Positions 43,475 through 55,845 of a stretch of 64,000 nucleotides of DNA are shown piece by piece. The notes beneath the pieces were generated by a model that saw only the letters and a list, made by a program, of their open reading frames with translations, was not told the DNA's origin and searched no databases. The stretch is from the NCBI GenBank assembly GCA_964017195.1, contig OZ024894.1, forward strand, positions 30,175,120 to 30,239,119, in the 5' to 3' direction. Numbering within the stretch: the first letter of the stretch is position 1; each line of letters opens with the position of its first letter. A program made the position numbers and the translations under genes. This DNA is from Siderastrea radians (Eukaryota > Cnidaria > Anthozoa > Scleractinia > Rhizangiidae).

Positions 43475-43771
43475 ATGCAGTCGTCTCTCGACGACGCCGC
43501 TGCCTTCGCAATTTCCAAAGCCTATGCCTCCTCTACTGTAGCCACTCGCAAGTCTCAAGCCATGAGATACCTTGAATTTTGCCGCCTGCTTCAAATTCCT
43601 CCTCTCACCGTCTCGGTCAGAAACCTTTGTCGCTACTGCGTTTTCCTTGGACGCACACTAAAGTACTCGTCCACCGTTAACTATCTGGATGGTCTTCGCT
43701 GGCTTCACGTCATGTTCAATCACTCACCCCTCCTCTCTCCCACTGCCGTGTACAGTTGACTCTGCGAGGCC
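43475..43771 (+). pseudogene. DIRS tyrosine recombinase, N-terminal half
   Basis: Encodes LDDAAAFAISKAYASSTVAT, RYLEFCRLLQIPPLTVSVRN, ..., TVNYLDGLRWLHVMFN: the core-binding (SAM-like) domain of DIRS recombinases. It stops where the TTAA element begins at 43776, and a 1-bp shift just before it puts TLRGLK out of frame. The rest is at 47051-47788. Confidence 0.7.
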
Positions 43772-43775
43772 TTAA

Positions 43776-46700
43776 GAGCGGCTATCCGTAACTTTCACCT
43801 AGGACCACGAAAGATAGAAAAATCGAAAATTGCCAAACTTTGTCACAATAAAGGTCTTCCCAAACCATTTATAAAAATAGAAGTTTCGGTTTATTTCGGC
43901 CAATATTTTACCGTTACAACGACTTTATCATTCCGATGGCTCGGGAGCGAGTGAAAACGACTTGAAAGTGAGACTTAAATCAACCGCTCGTCTTGAATTG
44001 TGAACACAGAAATATCAATATCAAAGCCATGTAGTATAATTAGGACATTCCCTTGTCACGTTTGCTTTGTCAAATGTGAATTCGATCGAGACCAGAATTT
44101 TTAAAAGATTTTTAAAATTTAACCGTTTCGAGCAGCATAGTCGCACGCTCAAAAATGGCGAAATTCAGGACCAAAAAAAGCACTCTGGTATATGGCTTTC
44201 GCAGCTGAGACTACACTTGTTAGAATAAGCAATATTTCCTCTACGATTTGATGGAGAAAAAAACTTTCGGTAAATGAAATGGTAAATTTTGGGAGCGCTT
44301 TATCTACACCCTGTTTTCCAAACGAAGACGACCTTTTGACCTTGACAGGCGGGGAAGTAATGACCAGCGTTTTCAAATAACACGCGCCAATTCCATTTTT
44401 TAAAGTAAAGTTTCACAATGATTGGCACTTACTAATTAATTGAACCTCCAATAAAGTCATCAGCCGAACAGGACAGGTTTTCGCTAGCAAATACTTTTTT
44501 TGGCCAAGGCAAACTTTGGTTGCTAGTGATTAACATCGGAAAATTTGTAAAAATTTGAAACATTTGTTTTTCTCAAAAAAACTCGTTTTTTACCTTCATT
44601 GTTTCTTAAGTGAAAATACCAACGAAAACCAGTAAACATTACCTAACTATCTATGTAGTAAATCGTACCTTAATAACCATTTTCTGTGAAGAAATGAAGA
44701 GATTTCTACTAGCCGCCCATGACAACTGATGACAACCGTCGAACATTTTTGGGTGAATTATAGATGTACTGTCACGCAATACACAGTGGTCTTAGATTAC
44801 AAAACCACATGGCCAGGCAAATGCAAACAGCTGCCAGCAGTTCTCGTAAACAGCGAATCTCCAATGCACAGGAATGGACAAGAAACAAAAGAGATGTCTA
44901 AAACTTTGCTGCTAGTGCAATGAATTGTTTTAAAATACAAACCAGTCTTTATAGTATTAGTACTGTAGAATGTAAAATTATCTCAAAGTTCTTAACCAAA
45001 GAAAAATAGGAGCCAAATAAAGTTACCAGTCATTATGCCTGAAGTTGCGAAATACTTCCACAATCATAATGTAACAAACATGCCTCGTGTCAAAAAATCC
45101 CGACACAAAATTAAATCTTGCACGTGGGTTGAACTGTTTGGAAGGCCACCAGTCTGTCAAACCTCATAAACTACCATGGCTTTGTGTGGGTATTCGGAAA
45201 TAGTTGGAGGAAGTTGTGGGGCTAGTTCAGACAACCCGGCGAATGTCCAGTGTTACTTACTTCTTATTAACTGAGCGCGAAGGCCGTACTGGGAGAATAC
45301 CGCACACCCCCACCCAAATCTTCGGGAAGATCCCCCCCTGGGATATCGCACAAGAAAAAGTAATTTTCCAAGAAACTGTGTCTTTTCATTTAGCTTCAAA
45401 TCATTCCACCTATTTGAACCAAATGTGCTTTTACATTTTCTATATTTCCACGTTACTAGCCGGACATTAACATCGCTCACAATGCCCGTGGGCATTACGG
45501 GAAAATCTGGCCCCGAGTATTGCCCAATCACGGCGCGCGTTATATATTTACAAGCTCTAGCCATATAATAAAATTGGAGAATGCAGGTGTCCGATGCCTC
45601 ACTAGATTCAGAAGCAACAGTTAACAACAGCCACCCCCCCCCCCCCAAAAAAAAGAAAACAAACAAACAAAAAACGAGTCATGCCCAGAGATGGTAGCCA
45701 GACAGCATTCCAGGAGACAAGGCAGGTAAAAACATCGGACAGATTCTGCCGCAGGATAGCAATTAAAAAAAAATTATACGAAATCCAGGCATTTTATCTT
45801 ATGAGGTCCTTTTAACATGTCCGATGATCAATCCCGTCGCTTTTATATGCCCTTCCCCTCATCCCCTCTCCTCTCCGGCTCTATACGTTGCAAGTTGTTG
45901 GGTACTTTCAATAGCATCTGAGCCTTTTCTGCTGCCTTGTCTTTCTGTGAACTGTCCACACTTTTAAATTGAGGATCGTATGTGTGGCTCCAAAATAACA
46001 CGGTAAAAGCCAGGATGGAGCCTCTCTGGTTTGTTATTTAAGACCAGTGTATATTGTGTGACACCAACGTTTTCGCGACCACCAAAAAATGGTCGACGGT
46101 TGTCACGGGCGGCCAGAAGAAATCTCGACGTTTCTTCATCAGAAAAGAGTCATTAAGGTAAGATTTGCTTTATAAATAGTTGGGTCACACTTTATTGGTT
46201 TTCTTTACCATTATTTTGGAAAGGAACTGAAGGCAGAAAAGCGAGTTTGTTGTGAAAGAAAAATGTTTCAAATTTATGCAAACTTGCCGATGTTAATCAC
46301 CAACAACCAAAGTTTGCCTTGGCCAAAAAAACGTATTTGCGAGCGAAACCTGTCCTGTTTTCGGCTGATCATTTTATCTGAGGTTCAATTAATTAGTAAG
46401 TACCAAACATTGTGAAATTTTTCTTTAAAAAATAGAATTAGTGCGTGTTATTTGAAAACGCTGGTCATTACTTCCCCGCCTGTCAAGGTCAAATGCTCCT
46501 CTTCGCTTGGGAAATAGGGTGTAGATAAAGCGCTTCCAAAGTTTACCATTTCATTTACCCAAAATTTGTGTTTCTCATCAAATCGTAGAGGAAAGATTGT
46601 TCATTCCAACAAGTGTAGTCTCAGCTGCGAAAGCCATATGCCAGTGTTATTTTTGGTCCTGAATTTCGTCATTTTTGAGCGTGCGACTATGCCGCCCGAA

Positions 46701-47050
46701 ACGGTTAAATTGTAAAAATCTGTTGAAAATTCTGCTTTCCATCGATTTAAAATTTGACAAAGTAAACATGACAAAGGAATATCCTACTTACACTACATGA
46801 CTTTGATATTGATATTTCTGTCTTCATAATTCAAGACGAGCGGTTGATTTAAGTGACACTTTCAAGTCGTTTTTACTCGCTCCCGAGCCATCGGAATGAT
46901 AAAGTCGTCGTAACGGTAAAATACTTACCGGAATAAATTAAAACTTACATTTTTATAAATGTTTTGGGAAGACCTTTATTGTGACAAAGTTTGGCAATTT
47001 TCGATTTTCTATCTTGCATGGTCCTGGGTTAAAGGTACGGATAGCCGCTC
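43776..47050. mobile_element. 3.3-kb TTAA-flanked element with ~780-bp terminal inverted repeats
   Basis: TTAA at 43772-43775 and 47051-47054 flanks termini GAGCGGCTATCCGTA and, inverted, TACGGATAGCCGCTC. The arms (about 43776-44575 and 46250-47050) are inverted copies, alignable through attttcgattt/ttgccaaactttgtcacaata, cattccgatggctcgggagcgag and ttggccaaggcaaactttgg. They differ at scattered positions. The 1.7-kb middle contains poly-C and weak frames (45253-45666) but no transposase. TTAA points to a piggyBac- or Kolobok-type enzyme in trans; long arms make it a foldback derivative. Confidence 0.85.
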
Positions 47051-47788
47051 TTAAACGTTTCCTCACCGTGTCGGTTACACGCAAGCTCCCGACCACTCCG
47101 ACAATTCTCGTGGCTCTACATGACGTTATGGACCTCTCATTACCGCTTCATCGCGCTCTCTGGGCGGCCTTCCTACTTTGCTTCTTCAGCTTCTTTCGCA
47201 AATCAAACATCATTCCCCCAGGTCGCTCGCAGTTCTCTCCCAACAAACACCTTCCACGCTCGACTTCCATTTTACCTCATGGGGCTTAATTGTTTCCGTT
47301 AGATGGTCCAAAGTTTTTCAATTCCGCGAGTGGACACTTCTCATTCCTTTAGCGAGCGGACACTTATTATTCCTTCTCATTCCATACCTATTCATCCTTT
47401 ATGTCCACTTCAGGCTCTCCGCGAGTTCTTCGACATGTGTCCAGCACCGGCTTCTAGTCCTGCCTTTGTTATTCGTACGGCTGCTGGTCTTCGTTCCCTC
47501 TCCTACAGTTCATTTACCAAGCATTTAAAAGACCTATTACGCTTTGCGGGTTTCAACCCTGATGACTACTCCGGTCACTCCCTTCGCCGTGGCGGTGCCA
47601 CCTATGCAAACTTCCTTGGTATTTCCCACGACCTAATCCAACTTCAAGGCGACTGGGCTTCTTCCGCCCACCTCGAGTACTCCGACAGCGATACGCGGTG
47701 GCAGAACAGGTTGCGAATCACATTGCCTCCACTCCTCCCTCCTCTGGTTCCGATGTTGTTCAATTTTGAAATTCCCTTTTTACCATGA
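47051..47788 (+). pseudogene. DIRS tyrosine recombinase, catalytic half
   Basis: After the insertion, frames 46981-47289 and 47303-47788 continue: LKRFLTVSVTRKLPTTPTIL, LWAAFLLCFFSFFRKSNIIP, then a shift, then GHSLRRGGATYANFLGISHD (HxxR), LIQLQGDWASSAHLEYSD (W and the nucleophile Tyr). These are the DIRS catalytic R/HxxR/W/Y positions. One shift near 47290 and the 3.3-kb insertion inactivate it. Confidence 0.75.
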
Positions 47789-48399
47789 ACTGTGTAGGTG
47801 TGCCTCTGTTTTGGCGGGGTTTGAAATTATCATTTCCTGTCAATAAATAAACTGCCAGAATTTCACGCCAACGCTGCTTGACGTTATTTGTTGTCTCAGA
47901 CTTGTCTATTATGGTTAAATCATTTCACAGAAGTTAGGTTTTAAATCAGTTTCTACGTGAACATCAGAACCTGCCTTTTTGTTTGGAATTGTTTGTGCTC
48001 ATTAAATTTCGCTACTTCTGTTTTGTAACTGTCGAGTTAATGAAAAGCACTTGTTCTGTGAATAAGAAGTGTCTATTTTTTCTCCGCGCCTTAGTTTACT
48101 AGCGCGATGCAAGTTTATAGTACGGATTTTCAAGATTAATTTCTTGTGATTTTGACCTCCCCAACCCAAAAATCGATTTCCTGTTTGTTTGTTTTTTTAG
48201 AAAATAAAGCGCTTCTGGGGAAAACGAACCACACCAGATTTCAAGTTTTACCAATACCCATTTATGTGCAAACTATGAAAGAAATCGATTTTTCGACTTC
48301 TGCCGTCGAATGCTTGATGTTTACTACACGTCGCTCTTGAGCGCTTTACATAAATTGGTATTAGTATTGCGATATGAATAAAGTTATTGACTTTCATTA

Positions 48400-48440
48400 T
48401 TTTTACCAAGAGAGGATAAAGGGTAAGAGAGCTAGATTAA
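48400..48440. mobile_element. Solo end of the AAGAGAGGATAAAGG MITE family
   Basis: ccAAGAGAGGATAAAGGGTAAGAGAG at about 48408-48433 matches the terminus of the complete element at 4641-5105 with one base missing. No opposite end was found in the next kilobase. Confidence 0.5.
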
Positions 48441-48766
48441 GAATAAAACACAAACAGCGGTGATAAACATTGTGAATAAATGCATTTTGATAAACTTGAC
48501 GTTTCGTATGCTAGTCAACATACATTTTCAAAAGTAACCGTTACAGTGATTGAAAACTCTTTCTCAAACTCATTAATTATTCATATTGTTATCAGCCTAC
48601 CAGAACGGCCCATTCTGGTCAGGTGGATGAGTTTAGAAACCCAATGAAATAACGAGTTGAAAACCACACGCGTTTAGAAACGATTTCAAACCCGTGTGTA
48701 AATTGTTTCTTAATCTGCATATTCAAAAGGCAAGACGAAAACATGGACATCAACAAATTTATTTAT

Positions 48767-49315
48767 TCACACAATATGAGAGCAAATTATGACAATGAAA
48801 GCAACACTACTGCACCTTTTGTCTGATGCATCGAGGAGATTGAAATCCAAGTTTGCATTCTTTTCCTCCATGAATCGACGTATTCTGCACACAATCTGAT
48901 ATATGGTTCTGGGTGGGTATCTTTCCTTTGATGGTTTAGCAACTTCTTGGATAAACTTTGCCAGCCAATAATTGAGGCTTAAAGCATCCATTTCAAGCAA
49001 CGGAAATTCCAAGGACTGAACTTTGTGCAGATCGTAATTTTTAAATAGACCGCCTGGTTCCAACGTTGCTACTTTAGGAACTCGGACTTTTTGCCATTGT
49101 TCAAAAATTCCAACCGCCCATTTGTTTTTATATTGGGTAGACTTCGGAATAGCGCTGGCCACACACTTTTCTTCTTGTTCAAAAGTTTTGGCAGCTCTAA
49201 ATCTGTACTCTGCCATTTCTGCCATTTGGCTTGTGAATTCAAAGCAACGTGTTTGCTTCGAACTGACAAACAACAAGACTGAAAAACGTTGCATTAAATG
49301 CAAGAATAATTTCAC
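48767..49315 (-). pseudogene. Crypton/KIAA1958-type N-terminal domain fragment
   Basis: 182-codon minus-strand frame. It contains KSTQYKNKWAVGIFEQWQKV, then MDALSLNYWLAKFIQEVAKP, YPPRTIYQIVCRIRRFMEE and NFLLDASD-like NFNLLDASDK: the N-terminal domain in KIAA1958-, ZMYM2- and QRICH1-related proteins, which derive from Crypton recombinases. The C-terminal recombinase half is missing downstream, so this is a truncated copy, of a different lineage from the recombinase at 30903. No intron signals seen. Confidence 0.65.
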
Positions 49316-49434
49316 ACACTAGCACGTCGGCGACGGGATCTCAATCAACGCCTCAAAGCGTTGATTACGATCCACAAATAGAATATTTGAATCGAGAAAG
49401 CTCATTAAAATGATAAGTGCTTCTAATTTTTTTT

Positions 49435-49590
49435 GTTGGAGAAGTAATTACAAAAACTCGTGCTTCGGGTTTCATCAGGTTTCCAAACACTCGAAAACAA
49501 TAAAACTACTCGGCCTGCGGCCTCGTGGTTTCAACTGTTTTCTCGTGTTTGGAAACCTGATGAAACCCTCGCACTCGTTTTTGAAATAGT
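49435..49590. repeat. Imperfect hairpin, TTTCATCAGGTTTCCAAACAC stem
   Basis: AACTCGTGC..TTTCATCAGGTTTCCAAACACTCGAAAACA pairs with TGTTTTCTCGTGTTTGGAAACCTGATGAAACCCTCGCACTCGTT, loop about 50 bp with the palindromic GGCCTGCGGCC. No target duplication confirmed. Probably a small foldback MITE. Confidence 0.6.
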
Positions 49591-49599
49591 ACTTATATA

Positions 49600-51577
49600 G
49601 TTTACAAGAAGGGTCTGGAACCGAGCTCTTAACAGTAATTTGATACTTGTCTGTCCTGAGAAGCTGTACCTAAAACATAGGCACGCATAGCGTGCGTGAG
49701 CTATTTTGTAGCTGTCAATGAGAGGTACAGAAATGGTTATTAAATGAACGTGCGAGTTCGAAGGTACACTATTGTGATGTTCTTTATTTGAGTAGCATTG
49801 AACGTTCGAAAAGTATTGGTTTTTAGACAGAGATTACCTTATAAACGGAGCTGTGTCCAATATTGTGCAACCTCGTTCCCTAGCCTTTCCCAGATTCAAA
49901 AGGTGATCAAACATCAATGTTTGAGTCAGCCAATAGGGTTATGTTTGTGATTGCGTATACGTGATTGATCAATAAATGGTACGCTAATGTGTACAAGTGT
50001 GGCTTCAAATTACGACAAAACAAGACGAAAGTGAGATAAAATCTGTAAAAATCTGACACCAGTCGAAAATTAAAGTTATTGCCTAGTTACCAGAGTGAAG
50101 TTGGACTTTTTGGGATAAGCGTGCCCGTGAGCACAGCTTGGATTAGGTCCGTCATATTGACGGGACGATTTCTTGGAATATGGTCGAGAAACACGTTTTC
50201 TTGTTATGATACGTGCGAAATATAACAAGTGTTTGGAAAGCGTGCACTTTGGCTGATTTGGCAAATTTACGTAAGACGAAGTGTGAATGTTAGATAGATA
50301 GTTCGAGTAATGTTCTCACATTAGTCCGGTGCTGACGCATATAACTAAGAAATGGGACAAACAAAATAATAGAAAACAGTCCCTTTTGAAGCCCATTCTC
50401 AGATGTTCCTCGTAACATCAACAGACTGAAATTTAATTTTGTGGCTTTCTATCATAAAATATTTTTTCCATGGACAAATATTTTGGATCTAGTAGAGAGT
50501 GTAACTTATCACAAAAATTAATTCTTTAATGTTTGAACCAGAAGAGAATAGCCGATCTTGAAAGTCACATCTTCCGTCATTGGTACTAACTTGTCTCTTC
50601 GCTTCTTGCGTGACATCATGCTTGACTAACGTGGCAACTTCCGAGCCCAGACAAATATATAAAGAAATAAGCTCTGTTTTGTTTCACATTTTTTCACACG
50701 GACTCACATTTTGGAACATACGGCTAAAATTGAGTAATAAGCTTGCCTTGTTAGAAAAGATCATACCAGTGTGTGACCTGTGCAAGTCTTGCGTGACTAG
50801 TCACGGAGCAAACTGTCAAAAAAGCCAGAAACATCGCACGTGCGGCTGACGCCACACAAATATCAGTGGTTGTGTTCAGCGAATAAATTTTGTTTTGATG
50901 AGCGTTTTGATGTGAAAGTAAGATGCGAAATTGGGTGAAAACAATTTTAAGGGATGTTTTGTTATGTAGAGAGGTGAAAATTGGGGAACGAATCATTGGA
51001 ATTTTAAATGAGCGAATTTGAGGATAATGAAGAGGTTCGCCTGGGTGGTAAACAACGTGAATTTCATCACGTGGAGTACATGTGATCAGGTAAAGGTCAA
51101 ATTTTGCTTTAATAGCTTTATTGTATATTTGGTTGTTTGGCGGTAAAACGGAAGTGAAATTTTTATACTTACAAGGTTGTATTACTTTAGATAGATAGTA
51201 GTTCAGAGTTGTTGTAAAAGGGTGTTATGTTGGGAGATGGAAGAAAACATGAAAACATTTAGCTTGCGGTACACAATGAAAATCTTACCCCCCCCCCCCA
51301 AGGGAACCCCAGGATTTTACCACACGGGCAGGCCGTCATGTGATAAATGTTTAGTGTGCATCGTTTCATGTATAAAGAACGTGATATGTTGATTGAGCGT
51401 GAGATCAGGTTGCTATTTTATGTAAACAAGTGTGGTTTTGTCACGTACGAACATGTGATGAGAGTTCAATGGCAAGTCACGAGACTTTCATGAGACTGTC
51501 ATAAGTTCGTCTTCGGCGCTTTTCATTGGCTTTCGTGGCAGCTGTAGTTATGGATTACACAAAGGGAGAAACTTAAC
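49600..51577. other. Intergenic region before the Harbinger, no gene seen
   Basis: Several short frames (50076-50264 minus, 50580-50849 plus) lack family features. A CAACCTCGTTCCC terminus starts at 49870, and poly-C lies at 51291-51299. Otherwise plain AT-rich sequence. Confidence 0.4.
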
Positions 51578-51635
51578 TAAGGGCCGGGTTGCACTAGACC
51601 AATTTCAAATTTTTTCCTTTTTTGGCGCTACAATT

Positions 51636-52982
51636 TTGATCAAAATTCGGGATGTTCCAATTTGTGAAAACGACCTGATGATTTGCATTATGTCAATCAA
51701 AAACCCACGTGGAGAGTTGTTTCAGAGGCCAAGAGGCTTGCCTAAGAACATGGATCGAAATCATTTGATTTTTTTTCGCTTTAGGATCTTTGTTGATTAT
51801 TTTCACATTCAGGATCAACAAAACTCAATTGCGCTTTTGATGTTAATGTTGCACTATGAGCAGACATTTCTTGGCTTAGGTGCTGTTTTCAGAAGACGCA
51901 GATTTCGGTTCCACAACAGACTTCGTTTACGAAATCCTCCATGGCCGTGGGCTTTACCACGTTCAGCAGAGTCACGGTTTGAAATACATTTCCACGACAG
52001 AAATATTCCGGAAGATTACTTTCGCCGCCAGCTGAGAATGGATAGGAACACTTTTCAGGCTCTTTTAGGTATCCTGGGGCCATGGATAACCAGACAGAAC
52101 ACGCGCTTTAGGAACTGTACACCACCAGAAAAGGTTTTAGCTTTAGGAATTTATCGGCTAGCAAACGGCAATTCATACGTCAGTATTGGACCTGTATTTA
52201 ACGTCGGTAAAGCTACTGTAATTAAAACTGTTTTAGACGTCGTTGGGGCTTTATTTGAATTGAAAGACGAATAGATACTTTTTCCAGAAACAGAGGCAGA
52301 GACGGCAGCTTGTATAGAGGCATTTAGACACCTATCGCATCTGCCAAACATTGTTGGAGCGATCGATAGAACCCACGTACATATAAATGCCCCTCGTGAA
52401 AGTGCAGTCGATTACTTTAGCAGATATCAGCAACATGACTTTGCAATCCAGGCAGTAACTGATGGAAACTTGCTTTTCTTAAATTTCTTCGCTGGCTATC
52501 CGGGAAGTATGCATGACGCTCGCATCTTACGGAACAGTACTTTGTATCTGAGAGCTGAGCGAGGAAACATTCTCACTGGCCCCGTCATTGATGTGAATGG
52601 CCACGAAATTGGTCCATATTTATTAGGCGATAGTGCTTACCCGATATCTCCATGGCTGCAAAAGCCATTTCCAGAGGCTACGAGAGAGAGGAGCGAAATA
52701 TATTTTAACCAGGAGCTATCTAGTGCAAGGGTTAAAATAGAGTGCGCGTTTGGGTGCCTAAAATCGCGGTGGCGAATACTACAAAAGCGTCTTGATAGTG
52801 AATTAAAATTATCTGTCAAGATCGCTATTGCCTGTGCTGTATTGCACAACTTTTGCATTAAAATGGGAGACAATTGGGTTGACGATGGAAATCCTGATGT
52901 CAACTGCGGCGAACATATCAACAACGAACATGTTTTAAGGGATGGAGAAGGAATCAGAGACATCCTAAAGGAATCTCTCTAG
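51636..52982 (+). pseudogene. Harbinger DDE transposase, interrupted by one stop codon
   Basis: One frame runs from 51636 to 52982, broken only by TAG at 52272-52274, so the product would be about 448 residues. N-terminal half: DNA-binding part with LRMDRNTFQALLGILGPWIT and the RLANGNSYVSIGPVFNVGKA helix-turn-helix. C-terminal half: the DDE_4 nuclease with AIDRTHV (Asp1), NFFAGYPGSMHDARI, LLGDSAYPI (Asp2) and ARVKIECAFGCLKSRW (Glu). It catalyses cut-and-paste of the element. The start at 51636 is the first ATG; part of the leading peptide may belong upstream of a later start (MDRNHL). Confidence 0.8.
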
Positions 52983-53433
52983 CTTTATTTCCAAAAGTCG
53001 TGTATTAATCAGTCATGAATATTTAAGATCATGTATCCCGTTTCCGTTGGCAGTGAAAACTACACAGTTTTAAACGAAATAAACTGCAACAGACATAAAT
53101 CGCTTGGTCAGCGTCTAAAGCTTTATCAGCGAACATGCAGATTACAATTTTAATTTTAATTGCATTTAGTATATATATTGTCCACACAATGCGTGTTACT
53201 GATGATCATAGAAAAAACTGTTCTTTTAGCTATACACAAACTTGCGACTCCTCGCTATCAAAAGAATAGACATTTTAAAGAAAACTGTAACAAATCACGC
53301 ATTTCACTTTAGAACCAAACAAATGCCTGACACTGAAACATGAAATCTATGTAGTTAAATCTGCCAGTGCATGATCAAACTGAGTCATCACTAAATACTT
53401 CACTGGTACAATTGATCGAGTGATCTCAGTCAG

Positions 53434-54110
53434 TTAATTCTCGGAGTTCGTATTCAAGAACTGCGTCATAGCTCCAACAAATTGGCCCATCATTGCCAAT
53501 TGTTGCTGCTGACCTTCCTGGAAGGTTTCCATAAAATTGCTCAACTTTTGTCGGCATTCTTTGAAAGAATCCAAAATTTCACGAAACTCCTTCCTCTCTT
53601 CTTCTTCCTCGTCTTCCACGTCCAAACGATTTCTTTTTCGCGATTTCTTTTTTTCTTTCCGCATACTTTTCCTCTCTTCTTCACTGAGTGTCTTGTTTCG
53701 GGAGTTGGACTGGTCGTCGAACTCAGTGGACACTGTACTTCTGTCACGGTCGCTGCTGTTTGCCGTCCCTGCTTCGAACACTTTATCCAAAGTTACAATG
53801 TCCCGACACCCCAAGATCGCATCGATCTCGTCATAAAAGACAGATTTTCTTTTGCAACCCCAAGTTTGCTTGCTGTTCCACTCCTTGGCTTCCTTGTATT
53901 TTTCGATCAGGTACTTGATTTTTTTCTTGCATTGCTCCAGAGTTTTTTGGACCCAATGCGAGAATTCAATTCATCTACAATTTTTCTCCACGCTGTTCTC
54001 GACTCCCGGCTCTCCAACCACTCATGATTCTCTGCCCATATTTGCACAAGCAGTTGCTGCTCCGCTTTTGACCAGGTGTTGTACTTGGTTTTAGCAGATT
54101 TTAAGCTCTC
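53434..54110 (-). CDS. Harbinger Myb/SANT-like partner protein
   Basis: Minus-strand frame ending at 53434. The upstream part (about 54110-53815) reads AKTKYNTWSKAEQQLLVQIW, ENHEWLESRESRTAWRKIVD and ELNSRIGSKKLWSNARKKIK, a Myb/SANT-like trihelix (W..W..I). The downstream part (53814-53434) has an acidic Ser-rich stretch, a basic KKSRKRNR nuclear signal, then a coiled coil with EGQQQQLAMM. Such a protein brings the transposase to the nucleus and the element ends. The start of the Myb part may lie further upstream; an exon boundary was not resolved. Confidence 0.7.
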
Positions 54111-54794
54111 TTGTGGCTGTCTGGACGTCGACTTGCGGATTCTGTTGAGGGAGATGCTACTGAGAGAGAGGATGGTTGGCTTGGGCTCAACTGTCCCTCA
54201 AGGTGCGGCCAATAACTGTGCAGTGTCCGGTCAGGTTCATGGAAAGGGAAGACATCAGGTGGAAAGTGTAAAAAATGGCGCCCCTCCATTTTTTCTCCAA
54301 ATTAAGTCACTATTCCCTGACGTGCTTTTTAGAAACTCAACGTTGCCACATGGTACAGGTATGCAATATTTAATAAAATAAGAATATAAAAGTGCACGAG
54401 CTGCAGAATGCAAATTTTGTTTTTCTCAAGGATGAAAACAATGTTTAATTGGAACGATATTGTTATCCAGAGTCAGGAGCAGGATGGAATGCACTGGCGA
54501 AAATTTTTTTCCAGCTTCAAGACAGGAAAACGGCATCTTTGAAGTTTGGCCTGTTCGACCAAATTTTCTCATTTTTGCGGTGGTTGCACTTGTTCTTACG
54601 GTTATATTTCAGCGAAAAAACCAAAACCATTGCACGTGCAAATCGGACCAATCACGAGACGACGGCTTCCTTGAAGATTTTTTGGCTGCTCGCCCAGAAA
54701 CCTAAGTTGCACTTGACTCAGCCAATTTGGTCACATTTTTTTCAGAAGTATGTCAAAAATGCACAAAATCTATCCCAGTGCAACCCGGCCCTAA

Positions 54795-55845
54795 GGAAGC
54801 GGGGAATGAGCAAATTTATGCGTTTTTGTTATCTGAAAAATGATAACCGATTTTTGTGTCTATAAACTGTGAAACGAGTCTTGCGTGGAGCTATTGCGTG
54901 TTAGTCTTCGTATTGTGGGTGATAATTGTTTTTATTTGCTCCTTGTCGTGCTGCTCTTTCCGCTCAAACTTTGCACAAACAATCCCGCTACCTCCACGCA
55001 GCCTAACCAGAACCCCATTCCCCTGTAAAGGCGCCTCTAACTTTGCGCCTAGCTAGTCGCACATACGACAAACGTTTATGCCACCCAGGGATACATTTTT
55101 TATCCTTGTCGACCTTGTGCCTTTGGGCAATAATTCTTAAACCTACCAAAAGGTGCGAACAACACTTTGAAGTAATTCTTACATTTTTGTATATCATTTT
55201 CATGTATTTTATTGATTTCGATAAGCTCTTGATCAGTATTATGCTTTTCTTAAGGTTTTGGAAAAATCAAACACACGCTGAATGACAATTCAGCAGGAAA
55301 CTATGTTTGCGCTCAGTTAAAAAAAAAAAGAGATCTCGCGGGAAGTTTTCACCACGCTTTGACGATTTGGTGTATCTGTGACCGACAGCAAAACATACCA
55401 GACTCTAAATTATTACTTGAAGAGTATCAAACCAAATCGCTCGACAAGGGTTTTATCCGAGTTAATTGAGAATTTGTTCCGAGATTCTAAATTCCATAGA
55501 ATTTCTAGAGTTAAAGGCAAAGACTGGACGATTTAGTGTCACAGGAAGTGCAATTCTTCATTCAAATCGACGGTAGTTTTGGAGAATCGATTCAAATCTG
55601 TGAAATACTGGTCACGAATGGCACAGATGGACTGTAGTTAGCACAGCAGTGACTGGCAAATGAGAGAATAAGCTTCAAGGCCCTCTAAGAGTAGTACATA
55701 CTAGACGATAGAAGAGGGAGGGTGGGGAGGAAGGAAGGCTTCAAAGGTCATGATCAACTTACCAGTTTGCAAAGTTTTAACACAAGTTACCACTCGAAAG
55801 CTTTTAAGAAAAAGATAATTCGATTGCGGACTTTTTTTTTCTAAC
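54795..55845. other. Intron/intergenic, no gene seen
   Basis: AT-rich sequence with short unremarkable frames (55043-55285 plus, 55003-55203 minus). A G-rich tract lies at 55709-55725. No element with matching ends seen. Confidence 0.4.

Larger units (their letters stand above)
40380..47860 (+). mobile_element. DIRS-type retroelement, broken and nested
   Basis: In order on the plus strand: gag-like frames, reverse transcriptase, RNase H and tyrosine recombinase, the DIRS gene order. A 380-bp MITE interrupts gag (40571-40950), and a 3275-bp TTAA element interrupts the recombinase (43776-47050). Several frameshifts break gag and RT. The 3' part ends with AATAAA near 47845. I could not identify the split repeats of DIRS, so both outer edges are approximate. 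Without the insertions the element would be about 3.8 kb. It is inactive. Confidence 0.75.
51581..54791. mobile_element. Harbinger transposon with both genes, TAA duplication
   Basis: TAA (51578-51580), then GGGCCGGGTTGCACT; right end AGTGCAACCCGGCCC, then TAA (54792-54794). A 15-bp inverted repeat and a 3-bp TWA-type duplication are Harbinger hallmarks. Inside, on opposite strands, are the DDE transposase and the Myb/SANT-like partner protein, the two genes Harbingers need. The transposase has one in-frame stop, so this copy is nearly intact and probably recent. Confidence 0.9.

Noticed and set aside
45253..45666. 137-aa minus-strand frame
   Set aside because: Runs through poly-C/poly-G sequence in the interior of the TTAA element; no recognised domain.
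53482..54027. Plus-strand 181-aa frame in the Harbinger
   Set aside because: Antisense of the Myb-like partner protein, whose minus-strand frame has the domain motifs.
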